Part shown: positions 15,516 to 24,260 of the stretch, piece after piece
Numbering within the stretch: position 1 is the stretch's first letter
Layout of the letters: every line of letters starts with the position of its first letter
NCBI GenBank assembly: GCA_903961015.1
Contig: CAJCCX010000126.1
Coordinates: 1-36,864, forward strand
DNA length: 36,864 nt
Reading direction: 5' to 3'
Origin: an uncultured bacterium
GTDB taxonomy: Bacteria > Planctomycetota > Phycisphaerae > Phycisphaerales > SM1A02
Notes under the pieces: generated by a model
What the model was told of the DNA's origin: nothing
The model's database searches: none
Seen by the model: the letters and a program-made list of their open reading frames with translations, nothing else
Program-made: the position numbers and the translations under genes

Positions 15516-16598
15516 GTGCTCGCCCCCTTTCTCGTTCAGCCAATTTTTCGCAATCGCGTGTGGGGCGGTGACCGACTTGGTCCATGGCTCGGACCAACTC
15601 CAACAGCAAACCATTCGTATCAGCAATGTCGTGCACGCAGCGCTGTGGGAGAAGCGTGGCTTGTTGCAGATCTTCCTGCAACAATTCTCGATGGCCGAAC
15701 TGCAATTGAAAGCGGAGAAGATGCAGGATTGACACTGCACGACCTCATGCAGAATCCTGTGCAGCGGCGCGCGCTCATGGGTCGTGCACTTTCTCAGAGC
15801 GGCCTCGAAACCGCTGGATTTCCCTTGCTTTTAAAGATTCTCGATGCTGGACAAAACCTCTCGGTGCAAGTGCATCCAGACTTGAATTACAGCACGCTCC
15901 ATCCGCACTCTCATATGAAAAGTGAAATGTGGTTTGTGCTCGATGCAAATCCTGGGGCCCTCATTTATCGCGGCATTCGTCCCGATATCACTCGCGCGCA
16001 GTGCGAGCGACATATTCAACAAGACGCGCTTCTGGAAATCATGATCACGCACCCCGTGCGACGAGGCGATTGTTTCTGGCTGCCCTCTGGCATCTGTCAT
16101 GCGCTTGGTGCAGGAGTTCTAGTTGCAGAAGTGCAAACTCCAAGCGATACAACATTTCGAATGTGGGATTGGGGTCGTAATGATCCGGCGCGGCCACTCG
16201 ATCTTGCTGCAGCGATGGAATGCTTGTTACTTGGCGAAGATCAGAATCTTTCCAACCTCGACCGCGCGCGAACGCCGAATGTTGTTCACTCGGATTCGAT
16301 CGCGATCGAAGGGCTCGTGCGCACTGACTGGTTCGATGTCGAAAAATGGAGCGTGAAACCAAACACTCCCCTGCGGCATGAATGCATCGGCGTCCCAGTG
16401 GTTTGGACAATCCTTGATGGGCAATTTGACGCCGATTCACTACCGCATCCCCTTCGCCGTGGATCTACGCTCATTCTGCCTGCGAATCACAGCGGATTGC
16501 AGGGTCGATCTTGCACAGAAGGGACGGAGATTCTGGTGACAACACTGCCAGACCCGATGAAATCGAGTACAGAATTCGGCGGAGTTCGCATCGCTTGA
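15516..16598 (+). CDS. manA: Mannose-6-phosphate isomerase, class I
   Basis: Interconverts mannose 6-phosphate and fructose 6-phosphate in the cytoplasm, feeding GDP-mannose and sugar catabolism. Zinc ligands can be read: Gln and His in NLSVQVHPD, Glu in SEMWFVLD, and His in ICHALGAGVLVAEVQTPSDTTFRMWDWGR, all typical of type I PMI. At 360 aa it is the compact bacterial form. GTG 15516 is preferred because GAGGAG (15505-15510) lies 5 nt before it; GTG 15510 overlaps that SD. Confidence 0.92.
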   Translation: MLAPFLVQPIFRNRVWGGDRLGPWLGPTPTANHSYQQCRARSAVGEAWLVADLPATILDGRTAIESGEDAGLTLHDLMQNPVQRRALMGRALSQSGLETAGFPLLLKILDAGQNLSVQVHPDLNYSTLHPHSHMKSEMWFVLDANPGALIYRGIRPDITRAQCERHIQQDALLEIMITHPVRRGDCFWLPSGICHALGAGVLVAEVQTPSDTTFRMWDWGRNDPARPLDLAAAMECLLLGEDQNLSNLDRARTPNVVHSDSIAIEGLVRTDWFDVEKWSVKPNTPLRHECIGVPVVWTILDGQFDADSLPHPLRRGSTLILPANHSGLQGRSCTEGTEILVTTLPDPMKSSTEFGGVRIA

Positions 16599-18110
<1,512 letters not shown>

Positions 18111-18113
18111 TTG

Positions 18114-18298
18114 GCTTCTCAGCGACGGATTCCGCTGAGAAGATGCAGACGGGCTTCGCAGAGTCCGATTCCGCTGCGACGATGCAGACCGCGCTTCGCA
18201 GCGACGGATTCCGCTGAGAAGATGCAGACCGCGCTTCGCAGCGACCGATTCCGCTGCGAAGATGCAGACCGCGCTTCGCAGCGACGGATTCAGCTGAA
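18114..18298 (+). repeat. 40-bp tandem hairpin repeat, 4.6 copies
   Basis: Units begin at 18114 (39 bp), 18153, 18193, 18233 and 18273 (partial, 26 bp). Each has two 9-nt arms around a 10-nt loop containing GATTCC. Copy 1 pairs CTTCTCAGC with GCTGAGAAG and copy 4 pairs CTTCGCAGC with GCTGCGAAG, both perfectly, so the middle pair changes T-A to G-C. Copy 3 has one mismatch. The array fills the gap between the convergent atpD and lipoprotein genes. Confidence 0.9.
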
Positions 18299-18306
18299 AA
18301 TAATAT

Positions 18307-18636
18307 TTATTGATCCCAAGCTGGCTTCTGCCAGCTTGTGGTTTTTCCATCGCCATCAAAGAAAATAACCCACACTCGGTCTGACGGCGGCTGATCTTTG
18401 AACATTGCATTCGAAGACAAAGTGGAAAGATTGTCACCATATTGCCATGAAGCCTGTCCAACCACTTGGCCGCTCTTGTTCAGCTGAGCAGGAGAGCGCG
18501 AAGATGGTTCTCCCAAAAGCGAAATGACTTCCGACTGGCTCATCCCCTTGTGTAATTGTTCAAACTTCCCTACTTCGGGAATCTGGCACGCAGTCAGGAT
18601 GAAGGCGAGGCCGCAAAGAATTATGCGTTGAATCAT
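18307..18636 (-). CDS. SmpA/BamE-like small lipoprotein
   Basis: A 109-aa protein with a signal peptide ending in the lipobox LTAC (C17). The stretch FEQLHKGMSQSEVISLLGEPS is the N-terminal mark of the SmpA/OmlA (BamE-like) fold: KGMs..eV..llG.P. A W-Y-G and VIFFDGDGK follow, as in that fold's later strands. BamE assists outer-membrane protein assembly, but many lipoproteins share the fold, so the role here is not fixed. ATG 18636 has TATTCT 8 nt upstream. Confidence 0.8.
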   Translation of the reverse strand: MIQRIILCGLAFILTACQIPEVGKFEQLHKGMSQSEVISLLGEPSSRSPAQLNKSGQVVGQASWQYGDNLSTLSSNAMFKDQPPSDRVWVIFFDGDGKTTSWQKPAWDQ

Positions 18637-18644
18637 TTGGACAA

Positions 18645-18650
18645 AGAATA
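18645..18650 (-). promoter_or_regulatory. -10-like TATTCT, predicted short-leader start
   Basis: Minus-strand TATTCT plus 8 nt precede ATG 18636 of the SmpA/BamE-like gene. Confidence 0.5.
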
Positions 18651-18703
18651 ACGATTTTCAGTCGATTGCCGCAAAGAGCAATTCAAGCCACAATGCACAG
18701 TCC

Positions 18704-20650
18704 ATGAAAGACCACGCACATATCGCCATTGCGGCACTCGTCGAGAAATTTGGATCTGCGGAGCGAACTCGCATCGAACGCGGAGTGGCGCAAGTCGCCG
18801 CCCGTTGGCAAACGATTGACGGCAATGATGCGGCATTCACAAAATTCTGCCTCGATCGGTTTGTGCCAACAGGTGCGGACTTGGTCCGACTGCTCGCACG
18901 CATCGAAGGTGCACTTGAACAGATCAATGGGCACTTGTACGAAATGCATCGCACGCTGCGCCGACACAGCGACTTAGCTGGCGATGACTTTCCTGGCATC
19001 GATGACATGTTGGCGACGTTCGATCCTGCGCCAGATTTATCAGAACAGTTTTATCGACAGCAATTAGCGTTTGTTGCACTGCTCAATTTCGAGCGCGCCA
19101 ATCTGGATTCAATGCTCAAGTCTGGGTCGAAATGGGATACAGACCAATGGGCATCTGTCAGAGTTGCGCAAGCATTCGGTGCGCGTATTCCAAAGGAGCT
19201 CTCTGAAAAAGCGCGCAAGATTGGCCACGCAGCATCGCAGTGGGTTTCGCACTTTCATATTCCAGTTGGAACATTGGTCGATTCGACGGGTAAGCGTTGG
19301 TTTGCGGAAGATCGCGCGCTGCTTACACACTGGCTGGTGCGCGAGGAAATCAAGGCGCAATACAACAACCCAGAAGGAATCCCCCGCCAACGTGCGCTTG
19401 CTGGAGTAATGGCGCGAGCGATCGATGGCGGCGTTCCAAAGTCGGTAATGGATCGCACAGCAACAGGCGATTGGAATGCGCAGAACAACACAATCGGTGG
19501 GATCGCCATCAAGGCGGACGAGACTATGGGGCTTGCGAGATATGAGCGGTGGATTGAACAGTTCAATCTCGCACGCGAATTTGATGCGCACTATCCAGAT
19601 CACCCAACGGCGATCGCGCGCAAGTTCGAACTCGCACGAGAAATGTCTGAGAAAGATGTCGAACGACTATTGACCGACTTGCTCGATCATCCGACGCGAA
19701 AGGATCTTGCGGCATATTTGCGTAAGCGCCTCGGGCGAGATCTCGAACCATTTGATATCTACTTTGACGACATCGCCGAATCGCGACCCGCATCGGAAAT
19801 GGATGCTGCAGTTGCGGCACGTTTTCCAGACGAAAAGGCTTTCCAAGCAGCGCTTCCGCAAGTGCTGCGCGACCTTGGATATTGCGCGAAGGATGCAGAC
19901 TTCTTAGGAACGCGCATCAAAGTGGAAATTGCTAAGGGATCGGGTCATGCGATGCGACCGCTGCTGACTGAATATGGCGCGTGGCTGCGAACAAGTCGGT
20001 TGAAGGATCAACTCGGGTGGGATGGCTTTGATACTGCGATGCACGAACTTGGCCACAATCTCGAGCAACTCTGTTCGACATACTTTGCGCCGCGACCTGC
20101 CCTGCGCAATGTTCCAAACACCGCGTGCACAGAGGCGTTTGCGTTTCTCTATCAGTCGCTCGGCAAGCGCGTGCTTGGTATCGAAGCGACCGATGGTGCC
20201 GACCGCGCATTTGCAATCGATAGTGTGCAGACGATGCTTGCTGCGTGCCAAATTGCTGGGCCGAGTCTGCTTGAACTTCAAGTCTGGCGCTGGCTGTATG
20301 CAAACCCAACTGCGACGGCAGAACAACTGCGGACAGAAGTGCTTGAGATTGCTGATCGACTTTGGACGCGGTTTTATGAGCGCGATTTCGGCTCGGATCC
20401 TTATCGATTGCTCGCGGCATATCAACACATGATCGGACATCCGCTGTACTTGGCGGATTACACACTTGGTCATGTGATGAGTCACCAGATTCGATCGTTC
20501 ATGCGAACCAAAGATATTGCAACGGAAACTCGCCGTATCACTTCCATCGGACGCTTGACGCCCGAGTTATGGATGCAGCGAGCGGTTGGCAACGGTATCT
20601 CGGCGAAGTCTCTCTGCGAAGACGCAGCGGGGTCGCTCGCTCGCGCCTGA
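18704..20650 (+). CDS. M3-like zinc metallopeptidase
   Basis: A 648-aa, mostly helical protein without signal peptide, so cytoplasmic. The zinc site is HELGH at residues 447-451 with the likely third ligand Glu 477 in TEAFAFLYQ, 25 residues on. That spacing matches the M3 (oligopeptidase F/thimet) layout of clan MA. YxxxxGHVMSHQIRSF near residue 590 resembles the M3 substrate-binding Tyr/His region. It is too diverged to assign to a named oligopeptidase. ATG 18704 is chosen; it lacks both a clear SD and a close TANNNT. Confidence 0.8.
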   Translation: MKDHAHIAIAALVEKFGSAERTRIERGVAQVAARWQTIDGNDAAFTKFCLDRFVPTGADLVRLLARIEGALEQINGHLYEMHRTLRRHSDLAGDDFPGIDDMLATFDPAPDLSEQFYRQQLAFVALLNFERANLDSMLKSGSKWDTDQWASVRVAQAFGARIPKELSEKARKIGHAASQWVSHFHIPVGTLVDSTGKRWFAEDRALLTHWLVREEIKAQYNNPEGIPRQRALAGVMARAIDGGVPKSVMDRTATGDWNAQNNTIGGIAIKADETMGLARYERWIEQFNLAREFDAHYPDHPTAIARKFELAREMSEKDVERLLTDLLDHPTRKDLAAYLRKRLGRDLEPFDIYFDDIAESRPASEMDAAVAARFPDEKAFQAALPQVLRDLGYCAKDADFLGTRIKVEIAKGSGHAMRPLLTEYGAWLRTSRLKDQLGWDGFDTAMHELGHNLEQLCSTYFAPRPALRNVPNTACTEAFAFLYQSLGKRVLGIEATDGADRAFAIDSVQTMLAACQIAGPSLLELQVWRWLYANPTATAEQLRTEVLEIADRLWTRFYERDFGSDPYRLLAAYQHMIGHPLYLADYTLGHVMSHQIRSFMRTKDIATETRRITSIGRLTPELWMQRAVGNGISAKSLCEDAAGSLARA

Positions 20651-20667
20651 TCCGTCGGTTTCCATGC

Positions 20668-20712
20668 GAGATGGGCGACCAGTGTCGAAAAACGACACAG
20701 AGCGCCCATTTC
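20668..20712 (+). repeat. 45-nt two-part hairpin, copy A
   Basis: The outer stem GAGATGGGCG (20668-20677) pairs with CGCCCATTTC (20703-20712). A 4/4 internal loop separates it from the inner stem GTGTCG (20682-20687) with CGACAC (20693-20698), closed by AAAAA. Copy B at 21816 is in the same orientation and identical at 39 of 45 positions. The hairpin's 3' arm overlaps the stop codon of the AbiEi-DUF559 gene. Confidence 0.9.
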
Positions 20713-21751
20713 AACGGGTAGCGCGCCGTCGGCTCAGCGCTGCATGAATGCGCAAGCCCACTGAATCGGACGAAACACGGAGCGCCTTCCAAGTGACATT
20801 CAGCACCATCCAACCTGCGACTTCGAGATCGTTGCGCCGTTCGCGATCACGCTCGAATGCCTCATCGGATGAGTGGAAAGCGCGGCCGTCCACTTCTATG
20901 GCTAGCCTGCAGTCGGGCCAGGCGAAGTCGATGCGGACGATTCGTGTTAACGCAACTTTGGGATGTCTGCGCTGACTATTCGTAGCGGGTTTTGTGAGAC
21001 TTCCTAGAGCGATTCGAACAGTGTGGTTTGGATGCCACCCGAGGCTTCCACCTCTGCGAAGCCCCGCACCAACGAGTACGCGTTTGAACAACCGCTCCGC
21101 TGCCGATTCGGTTCCTTCTAATGCGTGGCGCTGCGCGGCGAGTTGTGCACTTGTCACCCGCCGACCAGTTTGACCAGAGCGACGGGCGGCGATACGCGTC
21201 TCAACGAGCTCGCGCTTCAGCCAGCGCTGCTGCAGGAGAAAGTCGAGCAATCCTTCACGCATGTCGGACTGCACACTGTCAACGCAGTCAAGGAGAGCAG
21301 TCGTTCGATCCGCCAGACGCAGCTGACCCCGCGGCACAACTACACCGTCCATTGCACGCCGAACAATCCGCACTCCTTCGATTCGCATATGACTTCGAGA
21401 TGGAGGGTACGCAGTTGGTATATCAACACCGAAGCGCACGGGCCACTCTCCGATCGCACCAAGGCACTGCGCCGCCGCAGCGCCTGAGACCACAGTCTGC
21501 GGACCAATCCGAAACATGAGTGCATGTGCTACTGCCAAGTGGTAGTGCTCGACGAGCGAAGGGACTATCCACTGGCCGAGAAATTTCGTGATCGCACCCC
21601 TGCGAGCGAACGTGTCAAGGCGGCGAGAGGAATATCCGAGTTCACGAGCTTCGGTCGATGAAAGCACACCGCCATGTGATTGAGCGATGAGGATCAAAGG
21701 CGCAAGACTTGGATGAAGCCGAGGGTTGGAATTGAAGCTAGTAACTCTCAC
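20711..21751 (-). CDS. AbiEi-type winged-helix plus DUF559 (Vsr-like) endonuclease-domain protein
   Basis: A 346-aa protein. Residues about 20-65 (HGGVLSSTEARELGYSSRRL, RRGAITKFLGQWIVP) form the winged helix seen at the N-terminus of AbiEi antitoxins of type IV abortive-infection systems. The C-terminal about 100 residues are DUF559, a PD-(D/E)xK fold: VRIDFAWPD then LAIEVDGRAFH, and WMVLNVTW. The combination is common in actinobacteria, where it is often a solitary multicopy gene. No AbiEii-type toxin is adjacent. GTG 21751 has TAGTTT 6 nt before it. Its codons look more GC-rich than its neighbours' (by eye). Two direct hairpin copies bound it. Confidence 0.82.
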   Translation of the reverse strand: MRVTSFNSNPRLHPSLAPLILIAQSHGGVLSSTEARELGYSSRRLDTFARRGAITKFLGQWIVPSLVEHYHLAVAHALMFRIGPQTVVSGAAAAQCLGAIGEWPVRFGVDIPTAYPPSRSHMRIEGVRIVRRAMDGVVVPRGQLRLADRTTALLDCVDSVQSDMREGLLDFLLQQRWLKRELVETRIAARRSGQTGRRVTSAQLAAQRHALEGTESAAERLFKRVLVGAGLRRGGSLGWHPNHTVRIALGSLTKPATNSQRRHPKVALTRIVRIDFAWPDCRLAIEVDGRAFHSSDEAFERDRERRNDLEVAGWMVLNVTWKALRVSSDSVGLRIHAALSRRRATR

Positions 21752-21757
21752 GAGTCG

Positions 21758-21763
21758 AAACTA
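21758..21763 (-). promoter_or_regulatory. -10-like TAGTTT, predicted leaderless start
   Basis: Minus-strand TAGTTT plus 6 nt precede GTG 21751 of the AbiEi-DUF559 gene. It fixes this GTG as the likely start. Confidence 0.55.
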
Positions 21764-21815
21764 GCGGTCCGCAGGACAAATTTCGGAAACCATTCCAAAC
21801 TTCGGAATCGACCAT

Positions 21816-21860
21816 GAGATGGGCGCACAGTGTCGAAAAACGACACGAGACGCCCATTTC
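21816..21860 (+). repeat. 45-nt two-part hairpin, copy B
   Basis: Same architecture as copy A: outer arms 21816-21825 and 21851-21860, inner arms 21830-21835 and 21841-21846, AAAAA loop. The six differences from copy A are all in the unpaired linkers (CACA/GAGA against ACCA/AGAG). It lies between the start of the AbiEi-DUF559 gene and the end of iscA. Confidence 0.9.
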
Positions 21861-21900
21861 AAGGGTGTGTCGAGCGCGTCGCTAGCAGTTTGCGAAAACT

Positions 21901-22326
21901 TTACGCGCTGAAACTGGAACCGCAACCACACGATGTCGTGGCATTTGGATTGTTGAATACAAATCCGCGTCCCATGATTTCATCCTTGAAGTCGATCGTT
22001 GTTCCGTTGAGATAGAGGTACGACTTTGGATCGCACACAACTCTCACCGTGAATGGTTCGCCAGCAGATTCTGCGACTGCTGTTGCGACAGCAACCGAGC
22101 CTGCGCCTTCGTTTGCTCCTGCCTTCGCAGCGCGACGCCCATAAGAATATGACCAGCACTCGTCAGAATCTTTCTGGACTTCGGTGAGATCAAGGATGTA
22201 AGAAAAACCAGAGCAACCTCCACCCTTCACGCCGACTCTCAAGCAGATTTTTCCTGCGTCGAGTCCTTGCTGTTGGATGATGGTGTCGATTTCGCGAGCG
22301 GCGGTTTCAGTCACATGTAGAGGCAT
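21901..22326 (-). CDS. iscA: IscA/HesB family iron-sulfur carrier with an insertion
   Basis: An A-type carrier that receives and passes Fe-S clusters. The three conserved cysteines are C38 (GGGCSGFSY), C133 and C135 (TTSCGCGSSF), and FNNPNA is present. At 141 aa it is longer than the usual 105-110 because of an Ala/Gly-rich insertion of about 35 residues (roughly 55-90) between strands. ATG 22326 is preceded by AAGGAG with 6 nt spacing. Last gene of iscS-iscU-iscA; a longer open frame upstream is iscU read out of frame. Confidence 0.92.
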   Translation of the reverse strand: MPLHVTETAAREIDTIIQQQGLDAGKICLRVGVKGGGCSGFSYILDLTEVQKDSDECWSYSYGRRAAKAGANEGAGSVAVATAVAESAGEPFTVRVVCDPKSYLYLNGTTIDFKDEIMGRGFVFNNPNATTSCGCGSSFSA

Positions 22327-22337
22327 TTCAAACTCCT

Positions 22338-22778
22338 TTAGGCGTGTTGAGTCACCGGCATTGGTGATTGACTCGCCGGCGACGCGCCGGACTTCTTCTT
22401 CCAATCTTCGATCGCGCTGCGAATGGAATCTTCGGCAAGCACGCTGCAATGAATTTTCACTGGCGGCAAGCTGAGTTCTTCGACGATCTGCGTGTTGCGA
22501 ATCGTCAATGCCTCGTCGACGGTCTTGCCTTTGATCCACTCGGTGGCGAGCGAAGAACTTGCGATTGCGGATCCGCAACCGAAGCATTTGAACTTCGCAT
22601 CTTCGATGATTCCTTGTTCGCTGACTTTGATCTGCAGTTGCATCACATCGCCGCACTCTGGAGCGCCGACGATGCCGATGCCGATATCTTTGCGCGCGGC
22701 GACTTCCTTGGAAGTGCCAAATGCGCCGACGTTTCGTGGATTTTCGTAATGTTCGATGACTTTATTGCTGTATGCCAT
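22338..22778 (-). CDS. iscU: Iron-sulfur cluster scaffold IscU
   Basis: The scaffold on which IscS-derived sulfur and iron form clusters. Ligands are C42 with D44 (APECGDVM), C65 (KFKCFGCGSAIASSS) and C111 (VKIHCSVLAEDSI). The LPPVK motif (104-108) that HscA chaperones recognise is intact, implying an HscA/HscB pair elsewhere. The C-terminus carries about 15 extra Ser/Pro/Gln-rich residues. Start is ATG 22778, about 150 nt after iscS, with a 30-bp triple repeat in between. Confidence 0.95.
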   Translation of the reverse strand: MAYSNKVIEHYENPRNVGAFGTSKEVAARKDIGIGIVGAPECGDVMQLQIKVSEQGIIEDAKFKCFGCGSAIASSSLATEWIKGKTVDEALTIRNTQIVEELSLPPVKIHCSVLAEDSIRSAIEDWKKKSGASPASQSPMPVTQHA

Positions 22779-22820
22779 ATTGTTTACTTTCTTATTTTAG
22801 TGATACGGTTGTACCGAATA

Positions 22821-22910
22821 TTCTTTCTAAATCTCTCTTGGGTCGTAACAATCCTTCTAAAACTGACTTGGGTCGTAATGGCCTTTCTAAGTCTCTCTTG
22901 GGTCATAAAA
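22821..22910 (-). repeat. 30-bp triple direct repeat between iscS and iscU
   Basis: Three exact-period 30-bp units (22821-22850, 22851-22880, 22881-22910) share TCTAA and CTTGGGTC-[GA]-TAA on the plus strand, i.e. TTACGACCCAAG...TTAGAAAG in the transcript direction. The repeat lies in the iscS-iscU gap. It reads open in one frame (a TTQERFRK-like peptide), but there is no sign of translation. Confidence 0.85.
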
Positions 22911-22925
22911 GGCTGCATACTCAAA

Positions 22926-24182
22926 CTAATGCGCTTGCCAAACAATCTTTGAAAGATCCACCCCTTCTTTATGGAGATCATAAAGCGGGCTGAGCCGACG
23001 AAGATGATTCACTGCAGTTTCGATCATCACGATTGCTGAATCGATTTCCGCTTCCGTTGTCCATCGACCAAGTGAAAGTCGCAATGATGAATGAGCAAGG
23101 TCGTCGCCGATTCCAAGGCTCTTCAATACATACGAAGGCTCGAGGCTTGCGCTGGTGCAAGCTGATCCTGACGAGCAAGCGATTTCGCGTACGCCCATCA
23201 TCAAGCTTTCGCCTTCAACAAAACCGAAGGAGATGTTTGAAATATTGGGGAGGCGCTTTGTCGGATGACCATTGACAACCGTGACTTCGATCCGCTTCTT
23301 CAATTCTGTCTCCAAACGATCTCGCATCGCCAGAAGTCGCTTCCCTTCAGATTCCATTTCGTTGAAGCACAGTTCGCACGCCTTGCCAAATCCCACGATT
23401 CCGCTGACATTCTGCGTTCCTGAACGCATTCCGCGTTCCTGTCCGCCGCCATCCTGCAATGCTTCCAAACGAACGCGCGGCTTTCGTCGACGAACATAAA
23501 GCCCGCCAACTCCCTTCGGCCCGTACATCTTGTGGCCGCTCCAAGAGAGAAGATCAATTTGATCCGCTTCGACATTTGTCGGCATCTTGCCAACCCATTG
23601 CGTTGCGTCGGTGTGAAAAATCACTTCCTTTTCATGGCACAGTCGACCAATTTGCGGCACTTCATTGATCGTTCCAAGTTCATTGTTCGCCCACATGATC
23701 GAGACCAGAATTGTGTCGGGCCGCAAAGCAGCCTTGACCATTTCAGCGGTAATCACGCCATCCGCAGGAGGCTGGATGAATGTCGCATCGAATCCTTCGC
23801 GCATCAGACGGCGAATTGGATCGAGAACAGCTTTGTGTTCGTGAGCAGCAGTAATGATGTGTCCGCGACCTGTCTGCCCCGCTGCTGCGCGAGCATAAAT
23901 TTCCGCCGCACCTTTGATAGCGAGGTTGTTGGACTCGGTTGATCCAGATGTGAAGATCACTTCTTTCGCCTGAGCGCCGATCAACTTCGCCGCGTGTTCG
24001 CGAGCAATTTCGATGCCGTCTTCGGCTTGCCAACCGAATTGGTGGTTGCGCGACCCCGCATTTCCGAACATTTCGGTGAAATAGGGAAGCATGGCATCGA
24101 CGACCTTTGGATCGCATCGAGTCGTGGCGGCATGGTCGAGGTAGATTGGACTATTTGATGTTGGGCTATTGGATGAAATCAC
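22926..24182 (-). CDS. iscS: Cysteine desulfurase IscS
   Basis: A PLP enzyme that takes sulfur from cysteine for Fe-S clusters and thiolated tRNA. 418 aa from GTG 24182. YLDHAATT near the N-terminus, PLP lysine K218 in SWSGHKMYGPKGVGG, and the catalytic cysteine C342 in SSGSACTSASLEPSYV are present. The C-terminus SPLYDLHKEGVDLSKIVW matches the IscU-binding tail of classical IscS. The GTG is preferred to farther ATGs because AAGG precedes it by 6 nt and the protein then begins close to the fold. No iscR is adjacent. Confidence 0.95.
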   Translation of the reverse strand: MISSNSPTSNSPIYLDHAATTRCDPKVVDAMLPYFTEMFGNAGSRNHQFGWQAEDGIEIAREHAAKLIGAQAKEVIFTSGSTESNNLAIKGAAEIYARAAAGQTGRGHIITAAHEHKAVLDPIRRLMREGFDATFIQPPADGVITAEMVKAALRPDTILVSIMWANNELGTINEVPQIGRLCHEKEVIFHTDATQWVGKMPTNVEADQIDLLSWSGHKMYGPKGVGGLYVRRRKPRVRLEALQDGGGQERGMRSGTQNVSGIVGFGKACELCFNEMESEGKRLLAMRDRLETELKKRIEVTVVNGHPTKRLPNISNISFGFVEGESLMMGVREIACSSGSACTSASLEPSYVLKSLGIGDDLAHSSLRLSLGRWTTEAEIDSAIVMIETAVNHLRRLSPLYDLHKEGVDLSKIVWQAH

Positions 24183-24200
24183 GGAATTCCTTCTTGTAAG

Positions 24201-24217
24201 TTGAGACTCATTCTCAA
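24201..24217 (-). promoter_or_regulatory. Fur-like palindrome at the isc promoter
   Basis: TTGAGA-CTCAT-TCTCAA is a 17-bp inverted repeat with perfect 6-nt arms. Its core TGAGACTCATTCTCA differs by one base from a perfect 7-1-7 palindrome TGAGAAT-C-ATTCTCA, similar to Fur-family boxes. It sits over the predicted transcription start of iscS, where a bound repressor would block RNA polymerase. The factor is not known. Confidence 0.6.
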
Positions 24218-24223
24218 TAACCG

Positions 24224-24251
24224 ATTGTAGTAGAGACTTTACCCTGATCAA
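24224..24251 (-). promoter_or_regulatory. Predicted promoter of iscSUA
   Basis: On the minus strand TTGATC (24251-24246), a 16-nt spacer and TACAAT (24229-24224) form a good housekeeping-type promoter. The start would fall near 24217, at the edge of the Fur-like palindrome. This is a leadered promoter with an SD, unlike most here. Confidence 0.6.
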
Positions 24252-24260
24252 GGCAACGGC

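Noticed and set aside
18114-18298. CRISPR array
   Set aside because: Units abut one another with no unique spacers, and no cas gene is in the window. The 30-bp repeat at 22821 fails for the same reason.
20668-20712. Rho-independent terminators at the 45-nt hairpins
   Set aside because: Neither copy has a T run on either strand after the stem; the A5 tract is in the loop.
20711-21751. Complete type IV AbiE toxin-antitoxin pair
   Set aside because: No AbiEii nucleotidyltransferase toxin is adjacent, and the C-terminal domain is DUF559, so only the winged-helix relation to AbiEi is supported.
22784-22981. A 65-aa minus-strand frame over the 30-bp triple repeat with a repeated TTQERFRK-like peptide
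   Set aside because: It overlaps the end of iscS, lacks an SD or TANNNT at a fitting distance, and its repeated peptide follows automatically from a 30-bp repeat in an open frame.
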